Assembly (NCBI GenBank): GCA_013002925.1 | Contig: JABDLQ010000319.1 | Coordinates: 1-7,268, forward strand | Length of the DNA: 7,268 nt | Direction of reading: 5' to 3' | Source: Gammaproteobacteria bacterium | GTDB taxonomy: Bacteria; Pseudomonadota; Gammaproteobacteria; Steroidobacterales; SZUA-146 | Shown: piece by piece, positions 1 to 5,881 of the stretch | Position numbering within the stretch: position 1 is the first letter of the stretch | How the letters are laid out: every line of letters starts with the position of its first letter | Notes under the pieces: model-generated | Told to the model about the DNA's origin: nothing | The model's database searches: none | What the model saw: the letters and a program-made list of their open reading frames with translations, nothing else | Program-made: the position numbers and the translations under genes

Positions 1-631
1 TCGGGGCCATCCGCGTTCTGTCAGCCGCCGGCTGTTCAATCGCAATCTTGAGCTCCGGACCATTGGGATACAGGCGTATCGAAGCATCGCGCTCCAACCA
101 TGCGAACTTGACTTTTTTGCCATTGACGGCGATGCCATTCGCACTACCGAGATCTTCAATTTTCCAGCGTCCACCGACCAGATCGAATTTTGCGTGCCGC
201 CGCGATACCATCGGATCGACGATTTGCAAGCCGCATCCGGCATCGCGCCCAACAACAAACTCAGCAGCAAAACTTTGACTCCTGCCTTGCCACCGTGTCT
301 TTATCACAGGCTGATCTGAGTTCAGAGCAAATATCGTGTCCTGGTCCACCGGGCTGTTTGAACCCGTGTCTCGCTGCAGACCCGATTTGTTAAGTTCAAA
401 CACCCACGCAATCACAATAACTATCGGCGTCAGCGAAAAAATCGTGATCACAAAATATCGTGGTGCCCATTCGGGGAAATCCAGCGCCGCAAAAATATCC
501 GAGGCGCCAGCCGACAGCCCCCAGGCGGCCACCAGGTAGACACTGGTCACCTGGAACACTTTGCGCCGCTTCAACTCTCCAAGCAGTGTCTGCAACCGCT
601 GGGACGTGGTCTGTTTTTTTATTTTACTCAC
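1..631 (-). CDS. Membrane-anchored FHA-domain protein (3' end outside window)
   Basis: The first 210 codons of a gene read leftward off the window. It starts at GTG 631-629, the first start codon after an in-frame TGA (646-644); no strong Shine-Dalgarno is visible. Residues 16-80 match an N-terminal module I recognise from many proteobacterial signalling proteins: a basic ELKRRKVF segment (19-26), two hydrophobic helices (about 28-49 and 58-78) and FEL at 78-80. In such proteins it usually precedes a class III cyclase, TolB-like or TPR region. Residues about 123-200 form a forkhead-associated (FHA) domain, with GR at 128-129, S143-x-x-H146 and NG at 165-166, the usual phosphothreonine-reading positions. 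The protein is therefore inferred to sit in the inner membrane and bind a phosphorylated partner. Residues 201-210 look like a linker, and any effector domain lies outside the window. The FHA call is firm; the overall function is unknown. Confidence 0.85.
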   Translation of the reverse strand, partial: MSKIKKQTTSQRLQTLLGELKRRKVFQVTSVYLVAAWGLSAGASDIFAALDFPEWAPRYFVITIFSLTPIVIVIAWVFELNKSGLQRDTGSNSPVDQDTIFALNSDQPVIKTRWQGRSQSFAAEFVVGRDAGCGLQIVDPMVSRRHAKFDLVGGRWKIEDLGSANGIAVNGKKVKFAWLERDASIRLYPNGPELKIAIEQPAADRTRMAP

Positions 632-658
632 AACGGTGTCAAATCAGCCAAATCCGCA

Positions 659-799
659 TCAGTATAAACCACCGGTTTTGAGAATACCGGTTTGCCCATA
701 CATCATCGCAGCCCAACGTGACAATAATCCCCCCATTTCAGTCACTGTTCCTGTCCCAGGTCGCCACTCCGGATATTCAATATTTTTGCAAGCAGACAT
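659..799 (-). CDS. Possible small protein, 46 residues, unknown function
   Basis: An ATG (799-797) opens a 46-codon frame ending in TGA (661-659), 27 nt before the GTG of the FHA gene on the same strand. The pair could therefore be co-transcribed. The composition looks protein-like: PEWRPGTGT at 10-18, EMGG at 21-24, SRWAAMMYG at 27-35 and a KTGGLY C-terminus, with two Trp, three Tyr and four Met including the initiator. There is no clear signal peptide; a weakly hydrophobic stretch runs from about 25 to 34. The frame stays open upstream to 988, but that part overlaps rsmA and reads as chance coding, so the ATG at 799 is preferred. Against it, no Shine-Dalgarno is visible. I recognise no family. 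It could be a real small gene or an open stretch of the leader region. Confidence 0.42.
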   Translation of the reverse strand: MSACKNIEYPEWRPGTGTVTEMGGLLSRWAAMMYGQTGILKTGGLY

Positions 800-897
800 G
801 ATAGTGTAGGATTTTCGAATCGTCGGCAAGAGATAAAGCATTTTATGCCGCGCCTGCATGTTTGCGGGGACGCAGCTTATCGGTTGGCCCGCTTCAC

Positions 898-919
898 GCT
901 CCCGGCGATACCCGGGTGC
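898..919 (+). other. GC-rich hairpin in the probable rsmA leader
   Basis: CCCGG (901-905) pairs with CCGGG (912-916) around a 6-nt loop. After one T:T mismatch the stem extends by GC (898-899) with GC (918-919). It ends 13 nt before the AGGA ribosome-binding site of rsmA and has no T-run, so it is not an intrinsic terminator. It may shape the 5' leader, or it may be chance in GC-rich DNA. Confidence 0.3.
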
Positions 920-932
920 AGTCATACGAATC

Positions 933-936
933 AGGA
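933..936 (+). promoter_or_regulatory. Shine-Dalgarno deciding the rsmA TTG start
   Basis: AGGA lies 7 nt before TTG 944-946, which is ideal spacing. The in-frame ATG at 845 would add 33 residues with no resemblance to RsmA N-termini and has no ribosome-binding site of its own. This site therefore supports the TTG start. Confidence 0.65.
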
Positions 937-943
937 ATTCCTG

Positions 944-1738
944 TTGACACACCGTCCAAGAAAAAGGTTTGGTCAAAATTTTTTGCACGATCCGGCGATT
1001 ATCGATGCCATTATCGACACAGTTGATGCGTCGCCCGCTACCACCGTCGTTGAAATCGGGCCTGGCCTCGGAGCGCTCACCTTACCGCTTTTGGAGACCG
1101 GCTGCGATTTGCATATTATCGAACTGGACAGGGACCTCGTGATGCGCTGGGAGTCGCAACAGGAGAAATTTCCTCATCTGACCGTCCATCAGGGTGACGC
1201 CCTGAAATTTGATTTTGATCACTTGGCGCCTGACCATACTCTGCACCTCGTGGGCAATCTTCCATACAACATCTCAACGCCACTGCTGTTTCACTTTCTG
1301 CGGTTTAGCCAGCGCTTTGAAGTGTTGCATGTCATGCTGCAAAAAGAGGTGGCCGAACGGATTTGCGCCCCGCCCGGTTCAAAGACGTATGGCCGGCTCA
1401 GCGTCATGCTGGCGGTGCATTTTGCCAGCGAGTTGTTGTTTGAAATCCCACCCCATGCATTTACGCCGGCACCAAAAGTGACCTCGGCATTTTTGCGTTT
1501 ACAGCCCCGGCAGGCTGGCACACACGGGATCATCGACGCCAATGTGTTTGCCACCCTTGTCCGGCAAGCGTTTTCCCAACGCCGTAAAACGCTTGGGAAA
1601 AGCCTGCGGGGACTGCTGGACCGTACCGATTTTGAAATGTGCGACATCGATCCGTGTCTGCGCCCTGAAGCACTGCCTGTTGATGCCTTTGTGCAGCTTG
1701 CCAATCGCCTGACGCAAAAACCGGATACTTGCCACTAA
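944..1738 (+). CDS. rsmA: 16S rRNA (adenine1518-N6/adenine1519-N6)-dimethyltransferase RsmA (KsgA)
   Basis: RsmA uses S-adenosylmethionine to dimethylate the two adjacent adenines in the 3'-terminal helix 45 loop of 16S rRNA, a late step and checkpoint in 30S subunit assembly. The 264-residue product fits the family (about 270). Visible hallmarks are the N-terminal RKRFGQNFLHD (6-16), the SAM-binding motif I EIGPGLGALT (37-46), the acidic motif II end ELD (60-62), GDAL (84-87) and the catalytic motif IV NLPYNIS (105-111). A MLQKEVAERI segment follows, and the helical C-terminal domain carries FSQRRKTL. A TTG start is chosen from the AGGA 7 nt upstream and from family N-termini. The gene leads the rsmA-apaG-apaH block, and apaG follows after 66 nt. 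No pdxA or surA precedes it, unlike the Escherichia coli arrangement. Confidence 0.96.
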   Translation: MTHRPRKRFGQNFLHDPAIIDAIIDTVDASPATTVVEIGPGLGALTLPLLETGCDLHIIELDRDLVMRWESQQEKFPHLTVHQGDALKFDFDHLAPDHTLHLVGNLPYNISTPLLFHFLRFSQRFEVLHVMLQKEVAERICAPPGSKTYGRLSVMLAVHFASELLFEIPPHAFTPAPKVTSAFLRLQPRQAGTHGIIDANVFATLVRQAFSQRRKTLGKSLRGLLDRTDFEMCDIDPCLRPEALPVDAFVQLANRLTQKPDTCH

Positions 1739-1739
1739 A

Positions 1740-1770
1740 TTGTATGCTGGGTCGAACGATGCGTTAGAAT
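1740..1770 (+). promoter_or_regulatory. Weak candidate promoter before apaG
   Basis: TAGAAT (1765-1770) matches the -10 consensus at five of six positions. The best upstream partner, TTGTAT (1740-1745), is 19 bp away, longer than ideal. TGCGT/ACGCA (1760-1764 and 1771-1775) also forms a 5-bp inverted repeat around the -10. It could give apaG-apaH expression independent of rsmA, but the match is modest and apaG may simply be read from the rsmA transcript. Confidence 0.22.
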
Positions 1771-1794
1771 ACGCAGGATACTGCTGATCTCCCC

Positions 1795-1798
1795 GGGA
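1795..1798 (+). promoter_or_regulatory. Shine-Dalgarno deciding the apaG start
   Basis: GGGA lies 6 nt before ATG 1805-1807 but directly abuts the earlier in-frame ATG 1799-1801, where it could not act. The second ATG is therefore the likelier start, giving an N-terminus of MSSDTTHKI. Confidence 0.5.
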
Positions 1799-1804
1799 AT
1801 GTTC

Positions 1805-2188
1805 ATGAGCAGCGACACCACACATAAAATTGACATTCAGGTCACCTCACATTTTATTGCCGGGCAATCGGACCCCGCACAGGACCGCTATGTTTTTAGC
1901 TACACGATTACGATTCGTAATCTTGGCGAGTGTACGGCACAACTGATGTCCCGACACTGGATCATCACTGATGCCAATGGTAATCAGCAGGAAGTCCGCG
2001 GTGACGGTGTGGTGGGCGAACAACCCAGCATTGCCCCCGGTGACGGATTCCAGTACACGAGTGGCGCGGTGCTCAAGACACCGGTCGGTTCGATGTACGG
2101 CTATTACCATATGGTGACTCCGGAAGGTGACACCTTCGCCGCAGCGATTGAACCGTTTACACTGGCGGTTCCTGGTCTCCTCCACTGA
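1805..2188 (+). CDS. apaG: Co2+/Mg2+ efflux-associated protein ApaG
   Basis: The 127-residue product matches ApaG in length and along its whole sequence: YVFSYTITIRNLG (about 29-41), the RHWIITDANG strand turn, the VRGDGVVGEQP segment, IAPGDGFQYTSGA and the C-terminal FTLAVPGLLH. ApaG is a small single-domain immunoglobulin/fibronectin-III-like fold. In enterobacteria its loss has been linked to cobalt and magnesium phenotypes, hence the database name, but its biochemical role is unsettled. The same fold occurs in some eukaryotic F-box proteins. It sits 66 nt after rsmA and 12 nt before apaH, the conserved gammaproteobacterial order. The start is ATG 1805 rather than ATG 1799 because of the GGGA spacing. 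Nothing looks broken. The family call is certain; the role is not. Confidence 0.95.
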   Translation: MSSDTTHKIDIQVTSHFIAGQSDPAQDRYVFSYTITIRNLGECTAQLMSRHWIITDANGNQQEVRGDGVVGEQPSIAPGDGFQYTSGAVLKTPVGSMYGYYHMVTPEGDTFAAAIEPFTLAVPGLLH

Positions 2189-2200
2189 ATCCTGCATTAC

Positions 2201-3022
2201 GTGGCTGTTTACGCAATTGGGGATGTGCAGGGTTGTTATGAGCCGTTGCGCCGCCTGCTCGACAAGATGCATTTTGATGCGGACAACGACACGCTGTGGT
2301 TTACCGGTGACCTCGTCAATCGCGGCCCGGCATCATTAAAAACCCTGCGGTTTGTCCGCTCATTAGGCGATGCGGCGATCACGGTACTGGGCAACCATGA
2401 CCTGCATCTGCTGGCTGCCCATCTTGGTGGTATCCGGCGCAGCGGTAATCGCGATACGCTCGATCAGGTGCTCGCCGCGAAAGACTGTGATGACTTGCTT
2501 GACTGGCTGCGCCATCGTCCGCTTATGCATCAGGACAAAAAAATAAATACCGTCATGGTCCACGCCGGTCTGTCGCCGCACTGGACGATCAAACAAAGCC
2601 TGCGCCAGGCACGGAAACTGGAAGCTCTGATACAAGGGAAAAAGGCTGCCCGATTACTTACAGAAATGTACGCAAAGCCGCCGCGCCGCTGGTCGGCGTC
2701 ACTAACCCGGTGGCAACGCCGCCACTACGCACTTGCGGTGTTTACCCGATTGCGCTTTATCGATAAAAAAGGACGCCTGGAGATGTCACAAAAAGGACCA
2801 CCGGGTACGCAGGTAGCTGGCACTGTCCCCTGGTTCGAGGTACCGCAGGCAAGGTGGCAAGATCAATCGCGGATCGTGTTCGGTCACTGGTCGACGCTCG
2901 GCGAGACCCAGCGCACCGACGTGATTGCGCTGGACAGCGGCTGTGTGTGGGGCGGCTGTCTGACTGCCGCAATTTTGAAGAAAAAGAAACCGCCCCGCTA
3001 TATTCAGGTTAATTGCCCCTGA
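2201..3022 (+). CDS. apaH: Bis(5'-nucleosyl)-tetraphosphatase, symmetrical (diadenosine tetraphosphatase)
   Basis: ApaH hydrolyses diadenosine tetraphosphate symmetrically to two ADP, clearing the dinucleotide alarmone; it has also been shown to remove Np4 caps from bacterial mRNA. The 273-residue protein belongs to the PPP phosphoesterase family and shows its metal motifs in order: GDVQG (7-11), GDLVNRG (36-42), GNHD (64-67), VHAG (120-123) and GHW (228-230). Gln10 stands where PPP phosphatases usually have His; as I recall this is common in ApaH, so it is not read as inactivation. WLRHRPL (102-108) and DSGCVWGG near the C-terminus also match. The start is GTG 2201, fixed by the near-terminal YAIGDVQG motif; the Shine-Dalgarno is weak, so coupling to apaG 12 nt upstream is likely. 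The C-terminus ends in a lysine-rich tail. Confidence 0.95.
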   Translation: MAVYAIGDVQGCYEPLRRLLDKMHFDADNDTLWFTGDLVNRGPASLKTLRFVRSLGDAAITVLGNHDLHLLAAHLGGIRRSGNRDTLDQVLAAKDCDDLLDWLRHRPLMHQDKKINTVMVHAGLSPHWTIKQSLRQARKLEALIQGKKAARLLTEMYAKPPRRWSASLTRWQRRHYALAVFTRLRFIDKKGRLEMSQKGPPGTQVAGTVPWFEVPQARWQDQSRIVFGHWSTLGETQRTDVIALDSGCVWGGCLTAAILKKKKPPRYIQVNCP

Positions 3023-3057
3023 CCCGGAACTATCGGAGATGATGCGCGCGACGCTAT

Positions 3058-3087
3058 TTTCCAGGGCCCGGCGTTTTTGCGTACAAT
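3058..3087 (+). promoter_or_regulatory. Candidate sigma-70 promoter of the kynurenine operon
   Basis: TTTCCA (3058-3063, four of six to the -35 consensus) and TACAAT (3082-3087, five of six to the -10) are 18 bp apart in the 72-bp gap after apaH. Transcription would start near 3094-3095, right at the ATG of the next gene, which lacks a Shine-Dalgarno. That would make the mRNA nearly leaderless unless ATG 3125 is the start. No convincing operator dyad or intrinsic terminator was seen in the gap. Confidence 0.38.
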
Positions 3088-3094
3088 CAGTGCA

Positions 3095-3535
3095 ATGAAA
3101 CAAAAGCCGCCTTCCCACACTACGATGACCAGCGCCGCGCCGGCTCCTGTCGGTGCCTATCCACACGCACGCAAGGTGGGCAATCTGTTATTTCTCAGCG
3201 GCATCGGACCACGTGAGGCAGGCTCAAACGCCATTCCCGGCGTGCGTTATGCAGCCGACGGTACTGTCGCCAGCTATGACATCGCCGCACAATGCCATGC
3301 AGTGTTCAACAACGTCCGGACCGTCCTTGAAGAAGCTGGAAGCAGGTTTGAAAACCTGGTCGACGTGACGGTATTTTTGACCGATATACGCGCAGATTTT
3401 GATACCTATAACCGCATCTACGCAGACTATTTTGTTACCGACCAGCCGTGCCGAACCACGGTGGAAATCAATCGCCTGCCAACACCCATCGCCATCGAAC
3501 TAAAATGCATTGCCACCATGGAAAAGAGCCGATGA
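3095..3535 (+). CDS. nbaF: RidA-family protein, putative 2-aminomuconate deaminase
   Basis: This is a 146-residue RidA/YjgF/UK114-family protein. AYPHARKVGNLLFLSG (21-36) is the family opening. NNVRTVLEEAGSRFENLVDVTVFLTD (72-97) is the central helix and strand. R120 (in CRTTVE) and E135 (in IELKCIA) sit where RidA uses Arg and Glu to bind the substrate carboxylate and activate water. Many RidAs hydrolyse reactive enamines or imines. Here the gene opens a kynurenine operon and overlaps the 3-hydroxyanthranilate dioxygenase gene by 4 nt, and related proteins in such operons deaminate 2-aminomuconate to 4-oxalocrotonate, so that role is inferred. The start is uncertain: ATG 3095, ATG 3125 (17 residues before the conserved PHARK) or TTG 3077. 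None has a good Shine-Dalgarno. The family is certain; the substrate rests on context. Confidence 0.85.
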   Translation: MKQKPPSHTTMTSAAPAPVGAYPHARKVGNLLFLSGIGPREAGSNAIPGVRYAADGTVASYDIAAQCHAVFNNVRTVLEEAGSRFENLVDVTVFLTDIRADFDTYNRIYADYFVTDQPCRTTVEINRLPTPIAIELKCIATMEKSR

Positions 3536-4050
3536 AGCCACTACCCCCATTTAATTTCCAGCAATGGATCGATGCGCACCGCGACCTGCTGAAACCACCC
3601 GTGTGTAATCAACAGGTATTTGCTGACGGCGAGTTTATAGTGATGGTCGTTGGCGGACCAAACTCCCGCTCTGATTTTCATTACGATGTTGGCCCCGAAT
3701 TTTTTTATCAACTCGAGGGTGACATGATTCTTCACACCATGCAGGACAACCAGCGCGTCGACTACCCGCTGTCTGCCGGCGACATTTTCATGTTGCCGCC
3801 CGGCATCCCGCATTCGCCACGACGGTTTGAAAATTCGGTCGGTCTGGTTATCGAACGCCAGCGCAAACCTCATGAGAAAGACGGTTTCATGTGGTTTTGC
3901 GAAAACTGTGATGCACTGCTTTACGAGGAGTACCTTCACATCGCCAACATAGTCGATGACTTACCGCCGGTATTTGACCGCTTTTATGGTAATGAGGAAT
4001 TTCGCCACTGCGGCAACTGCCATACCGTGATGGCGGTGCCAGGGACATGA
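3532..4050 (+). CDS. nbaC: 3-hydroxyanthranilate 3,4-dioxygenase
   Basis: This cytosolic Fe(II) ring-cleaving dioxygenase of the cupin fold opens 3-hydroxyanthranilate to 2-amino-3-carboxymuconate semialdehyde. The 172-residue product has the usual bacterial length. Expected iron ligands are His50, Glu56 and His94. Arg46, Arg98 and Glu108 fit the substrate-binding positions. GGPNSRSDFHYD (41-52), FFYQLEGDM (57-65) and LPPGIPHSPRRF (88-99) are family signatures. Two CxxC pairs, Cys123/Cys126 and Cys160/Cys163, form the rubredoxin-like second metal site found in bacterial members and absent from the animal enzyme. The ATG is embedded in the stop of the upstream gene (ATGA, 3532-3535), with GGAAAAGAG just upstream as ribosome-binding sequence, so translation is probably coupled. 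The frame is open further upstream, but that part overlaps the RidA gene and is not family-like. Confidence 0.96.
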   Translation: MKPLPPFNFQQWIDAHRDLLKPPVCNQQVFADGEFIVMVVGGPNSRSDFHYDVGPEFFYQLEGDMILHTMQDNQRVDYPLSAGDIFMLPPGIPHSPRRFENSVGLVIERQRKPHEKDGFMWFCENCDALLYEEYLHIANIVDDLPPVFDRFYGNEEFRHCGNCHTVMAVPGT

Positions 4051-5081
4051 ATCCGCCATCGCAGAGCTCCATGCTCAAAATCGATATCCACACACATATC
4101 CTTCCGAAAACCTGGCCTGATCTGAAGGAACGCTATGGGTACGGGGGCTGGGTCCACCTGGAACATCACGGCACCGGCTGCGCGCGGATGATGCGGGATG
4201 ATAAATTTTTTCGCGAAGTTCATGAGAATTGCTGGGATGGCGCTACCCGTATCCGGGAGTGCAATGAGCACGGTGTCAATGTCCAGGTATTGTCTACAGT
4301 GCCTGTGTTGTTCAGCTACTGGGCAAAACCGAAAGACACACTGGACCTTTCCAGGATTCTGAATGACCACATTGCCGGCGTGGTTGCCGATGCGCCAAAC
4401 CGTTTCGTTGGGCTGGGCACAATACCGATGCAGGATGCCGACCTTGCGATCAGCGAGTTGCAACGATGCATTAACGAACTGGGTCTCGCCGGCGTCGAAA
4501 TTGGTTCGCATGTCAACGGCTGGAATCTGGACGATGACAAACTCTTTCCGATTTTCGAAGCCGCGCAGGAACTGGGCGCCTGTATTTTTGTTCACCCGTG
4601 GGAAATGCTGGGCCGCAGCCGCATGGATCGCTACTGGCTGCCGTGGCTCGTCGGCATGCCGGCTGAAACCGCGTTATCCATCTGTTCGATGATTTTTGGC
4701 GGCGTGTTTGAACGCCTGCCGCGTCTGCGCGTCGCATTTGCGCATGGGGGCGGTGCCTTTCCGGCCACCATCGGGCGCATCGAACATGGCTTCAATGTAC
4801 GACCCGATCTGGTGGCGGTCAATAACACCATCAACCCGCGTAACTACCTCGGCCGGTTTGTGGTTGATTCCCTGGTACACGATCCGCATGTGCTGGATTA
4901 TATGATCAAGCTGATGGGCGCGGACTGCATAGCAATGGGCAGCGACTATCCGTTTCCACTCGGTGAACACCGGCCCGGCGAACTGATCGAAAATATGGAA
5001 CTGACGCTGGCAGATCGCGCGCGGCTGCTCCATGGCACTGCACTGGACTGGCTGCAGGTGCCGCGGGACAGGTTTGTGTGA
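4047..5081 (+). CDS. nbaD: 2-amino-3-carboxymuconate-6-semialdehyde decarboxylase (ACMSD)
   Basis: ACMSD is a zinc-dependent amidohydrolase-superfamily decarboxylase. It converts aminocarboxymuconate semialdehyde to 2-aminomuconate semialdehyde before it can cyclise to quinolinate, steering the pathway to catabolism. The 344-residue TIM-barrel protein shows zinc ligands HTH (His15, His17), His183 in FVHPWEM, and Asp300 in GSDYPFPLGE, plus catalytic His233 in AFAHGGGAFP. YWLPWLVGMPAET (196-208) is a family signature. Segments such as RYGYGGWV, VLSTVPVLFSYWAKP and LVHDP resemble the human enzyme from memory more than the Pseudomonas one. ATG 4047 overlaps the dioxygenase stop by 4 nt. ATG 4071, giving MLKIDIHTH, is an equally credible start and closer to family N-termini; neither has a well-spaced Shine-Dalgarno. 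The residue numbering here uses 4047. Confidence 0.95.
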   Translation: MNPPSQSSMLKIDIHTHILPKTWPDLKERYGYGGWVHLEHHGTGCARMMRDDKFFREVHENCWDGATRIRECNEHGVNVQVLSTVPVLFSYWAKPKDTLDLSRILNDHIAGVVADAPNRFVGLGTIPMQDADLAISELQRCINELGLAGVEIGSHVNGWNLDDDKLFPIFEAAQELGACIFVHPWEMLGRSRMDRYWLPWLVGMPAETALSICSMIFGGVFERLPRLRVAFAHGGGAFPATIGRIEHGFNVRPDLVAVNNTINPRNYLGRFVVDSLVHDPHVLDYMIKLMGADCIAMGSDYPFPLGEHRPGELIENMELTLADRARLLHGTALDWLQVPRDRFV

Positions 5082-5881
5082 TGCACTTTCGTTTCGCCAG
5101 CGGCGCCTTGCAATGGGCTTTGACCGGACGTGTACATGACCTCGCCATCCCGTTGCTGTTCGACGGACCGCAGCCATCTTATTTCGGCGCCGGGGCGGCT
5201 TCGGCTGCACCGATGCACAGCGGTGACTTTGTAGGTGATACTCGCCAGGGTGGCAGCTGCAATGCCGTTGACGTGCAACTGAACCCTCACTGTAACGGCA
5301 CGCACACAGAATGTGTAGGCCACCTTACCGAAGAACGAATATCTGTAACCGATGCGGCACCGGCATTACCGCTTTTGGCGCAGGTGATCAGCGTGACGCC
5401 CTCACCACGCGGCGCCGCTGGTGAGCATTGCATCACGCGCACCGCAACCGAAACTGCATTACAGCGTTTTGCGGCGGCGGATATCCGTGCGCTGGTCGTA
5501 AGAACCTTGCCCAACAGCGACGCAAAGCTCACCCGGGCGTACCACAGCGCCCGGGACTGTCCGTATTTTACAACGGGTGCGATAAGCTTAATGGTCGATC
5601 GTGGCATCGAGCATTTACTGGTCGATACACCTTCGATTGACAAATATGATGACGGCGGTCGACTCGCGGCTCACCGCTGTTTTTTTGGCCTGCCCGAATT
5701 CGATGAGAAAAAGCAGGTTGGCAGAAGCGACGCAACGCGCGGTCATGCCACCATTACGGAAATGGTGTATGTACCCGACACGGTCGCAGACGGCATCTAT
5801 TTGCTCAATTTACACGTGCCGGCTTTTGTTCTGGACGCCGCGCCGAGCCGTCCGTTACTTTACGAACTGGAAATGCAGTGA
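5081..5881 (+). CDS. Cyclase-family hydrolase, putative kynurenine formamidase (KynB-like)
   Basis: A 266-residue protein of the cyclase / KynB-type metal-dependent hydrolase family. Its position between ACMSD and kynureninase suggests hydrolysis of N-formylkynurenine to kynurenine and formate. The metal site is recognisable but unusual: PHCNGTHTECVGHL (69-82) gives His70, His75, Glu77 and His81. Classical KynB has HxxxHxD followed by a second His six residues after the first-motif His, so here the first spacing is one longer and Glu replaces Asp. SIDK (185-188), AAHRCFFG (196-203, His198) and ITEMVYV (225-231, Glu227) look like the distal His and Glu, separated by a charged insert (about 206-222). 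ATG 5081 shares one base with the upstream stop and has ACAGG 8 nt before it; GTG 5078 is an alternative. The family is likely; the substrate is inferred from the operon. Confidence 0.82.
   Translation: MHFRFASGALQWALTGRVHDLAIPLLFDGPQPSYFGAGAASAAPMHSGDFVGDTRQGGSCNAVDVQLNPHCNGTHTECVGHLTEERISVTDAAPALPLLAQVISVTPSPRGAAGEHCITRTATETALQRFAAADIRALVVRTLPNSDAKLTRAYHSARDCPYFTTGAISLMVDRGIEHLLVDTPSIDKYDDGGRLAAHRCFFGLPEFDEKKQVGRSDATRGHATITEMVYVPDTVADGIYLLNLHVPAFVLDAAPSRPLLYELEMQ

Larger units (their letters stand above)
800..943. promoter_or_regulatory. Divergent intergenic region upstream of rsmA
   Basis: These 144 bp lie between the leftward small ORF and FHA gene and the rightward rsmA, so they should hold promoters for both directions. 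No good sigma-70 pair is visible for rsmA. Leftward, CGGCAA (824-829, reading TTGCCG on the minus strand) and AGTGTA (803-808, reading TACACT) are only 15 bp apart and match poorly, so no promoter is called. If the small ORF at 659-799 is not real, the gene-free stretch becomes 632-943. A GC-rich hairpin lies at 898-919. Confidence 0.5.

Noticed and set aside
48..539. Plus-strand open frames in the first 540 bases
   Set aside because: The minus strand here encodes a clear FHA domain and membrane module. The plus-strand frames are proline- and serine-rich shadows without start signals.
671..693. Direct repeat CCGGTTT separated by 9 nt
   Set aside because: It falls inside the small reading frame and is explained by the TG-rich codons there. 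Two copies alone do not make a meaningful repeat array.
803..829. Leftward promoter TTGCCG ... TACACT for the small ORF
   Set aside because: The spacing is 15 bp with a weak -10, and the predicted start would fall at or inside the ATG at 799. No better alternative was found.
845..943. ATG 845 as an N-terminal extension of rsmA (33 extra residues)
   Set aside because: The extension does not resemble RsmA N-termini and has no ribosome-binding site, whereas TTG 944 has AGGA at 7 nt and puts the RKRFGQNFL motif near the N-terminus as in the family.
1847..2272. 141-codon open frame on the minus strand
   Set aside because: It is antisense to apaG and the apaH start, both conserved real genes.
3051..3078. 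Intrinsic terminator after apaH (ACGC with GCGT followed by TTTTT)
   Set aside because: The stem is only 4 bp with a loop of about 16 nt, too weak to call. The T-run is short and overlaps the candidate promoter spacer.
3984..4595. 203-codon open frame on the minus strand
   Set aside because: It lies opposite the dioxygenase and ACMSD genes, both certain from catalytic residues. Its composition is cysteine- and arginine-rich without motifs, as expected for antisense of coding DNA.
4674..5210. 178-codon open frame on the minus strand
   Set aside because: It is antisense to the ACMSD zinc-site region and the start of the cyclase-family gene, with no recognisable domain or start signal.
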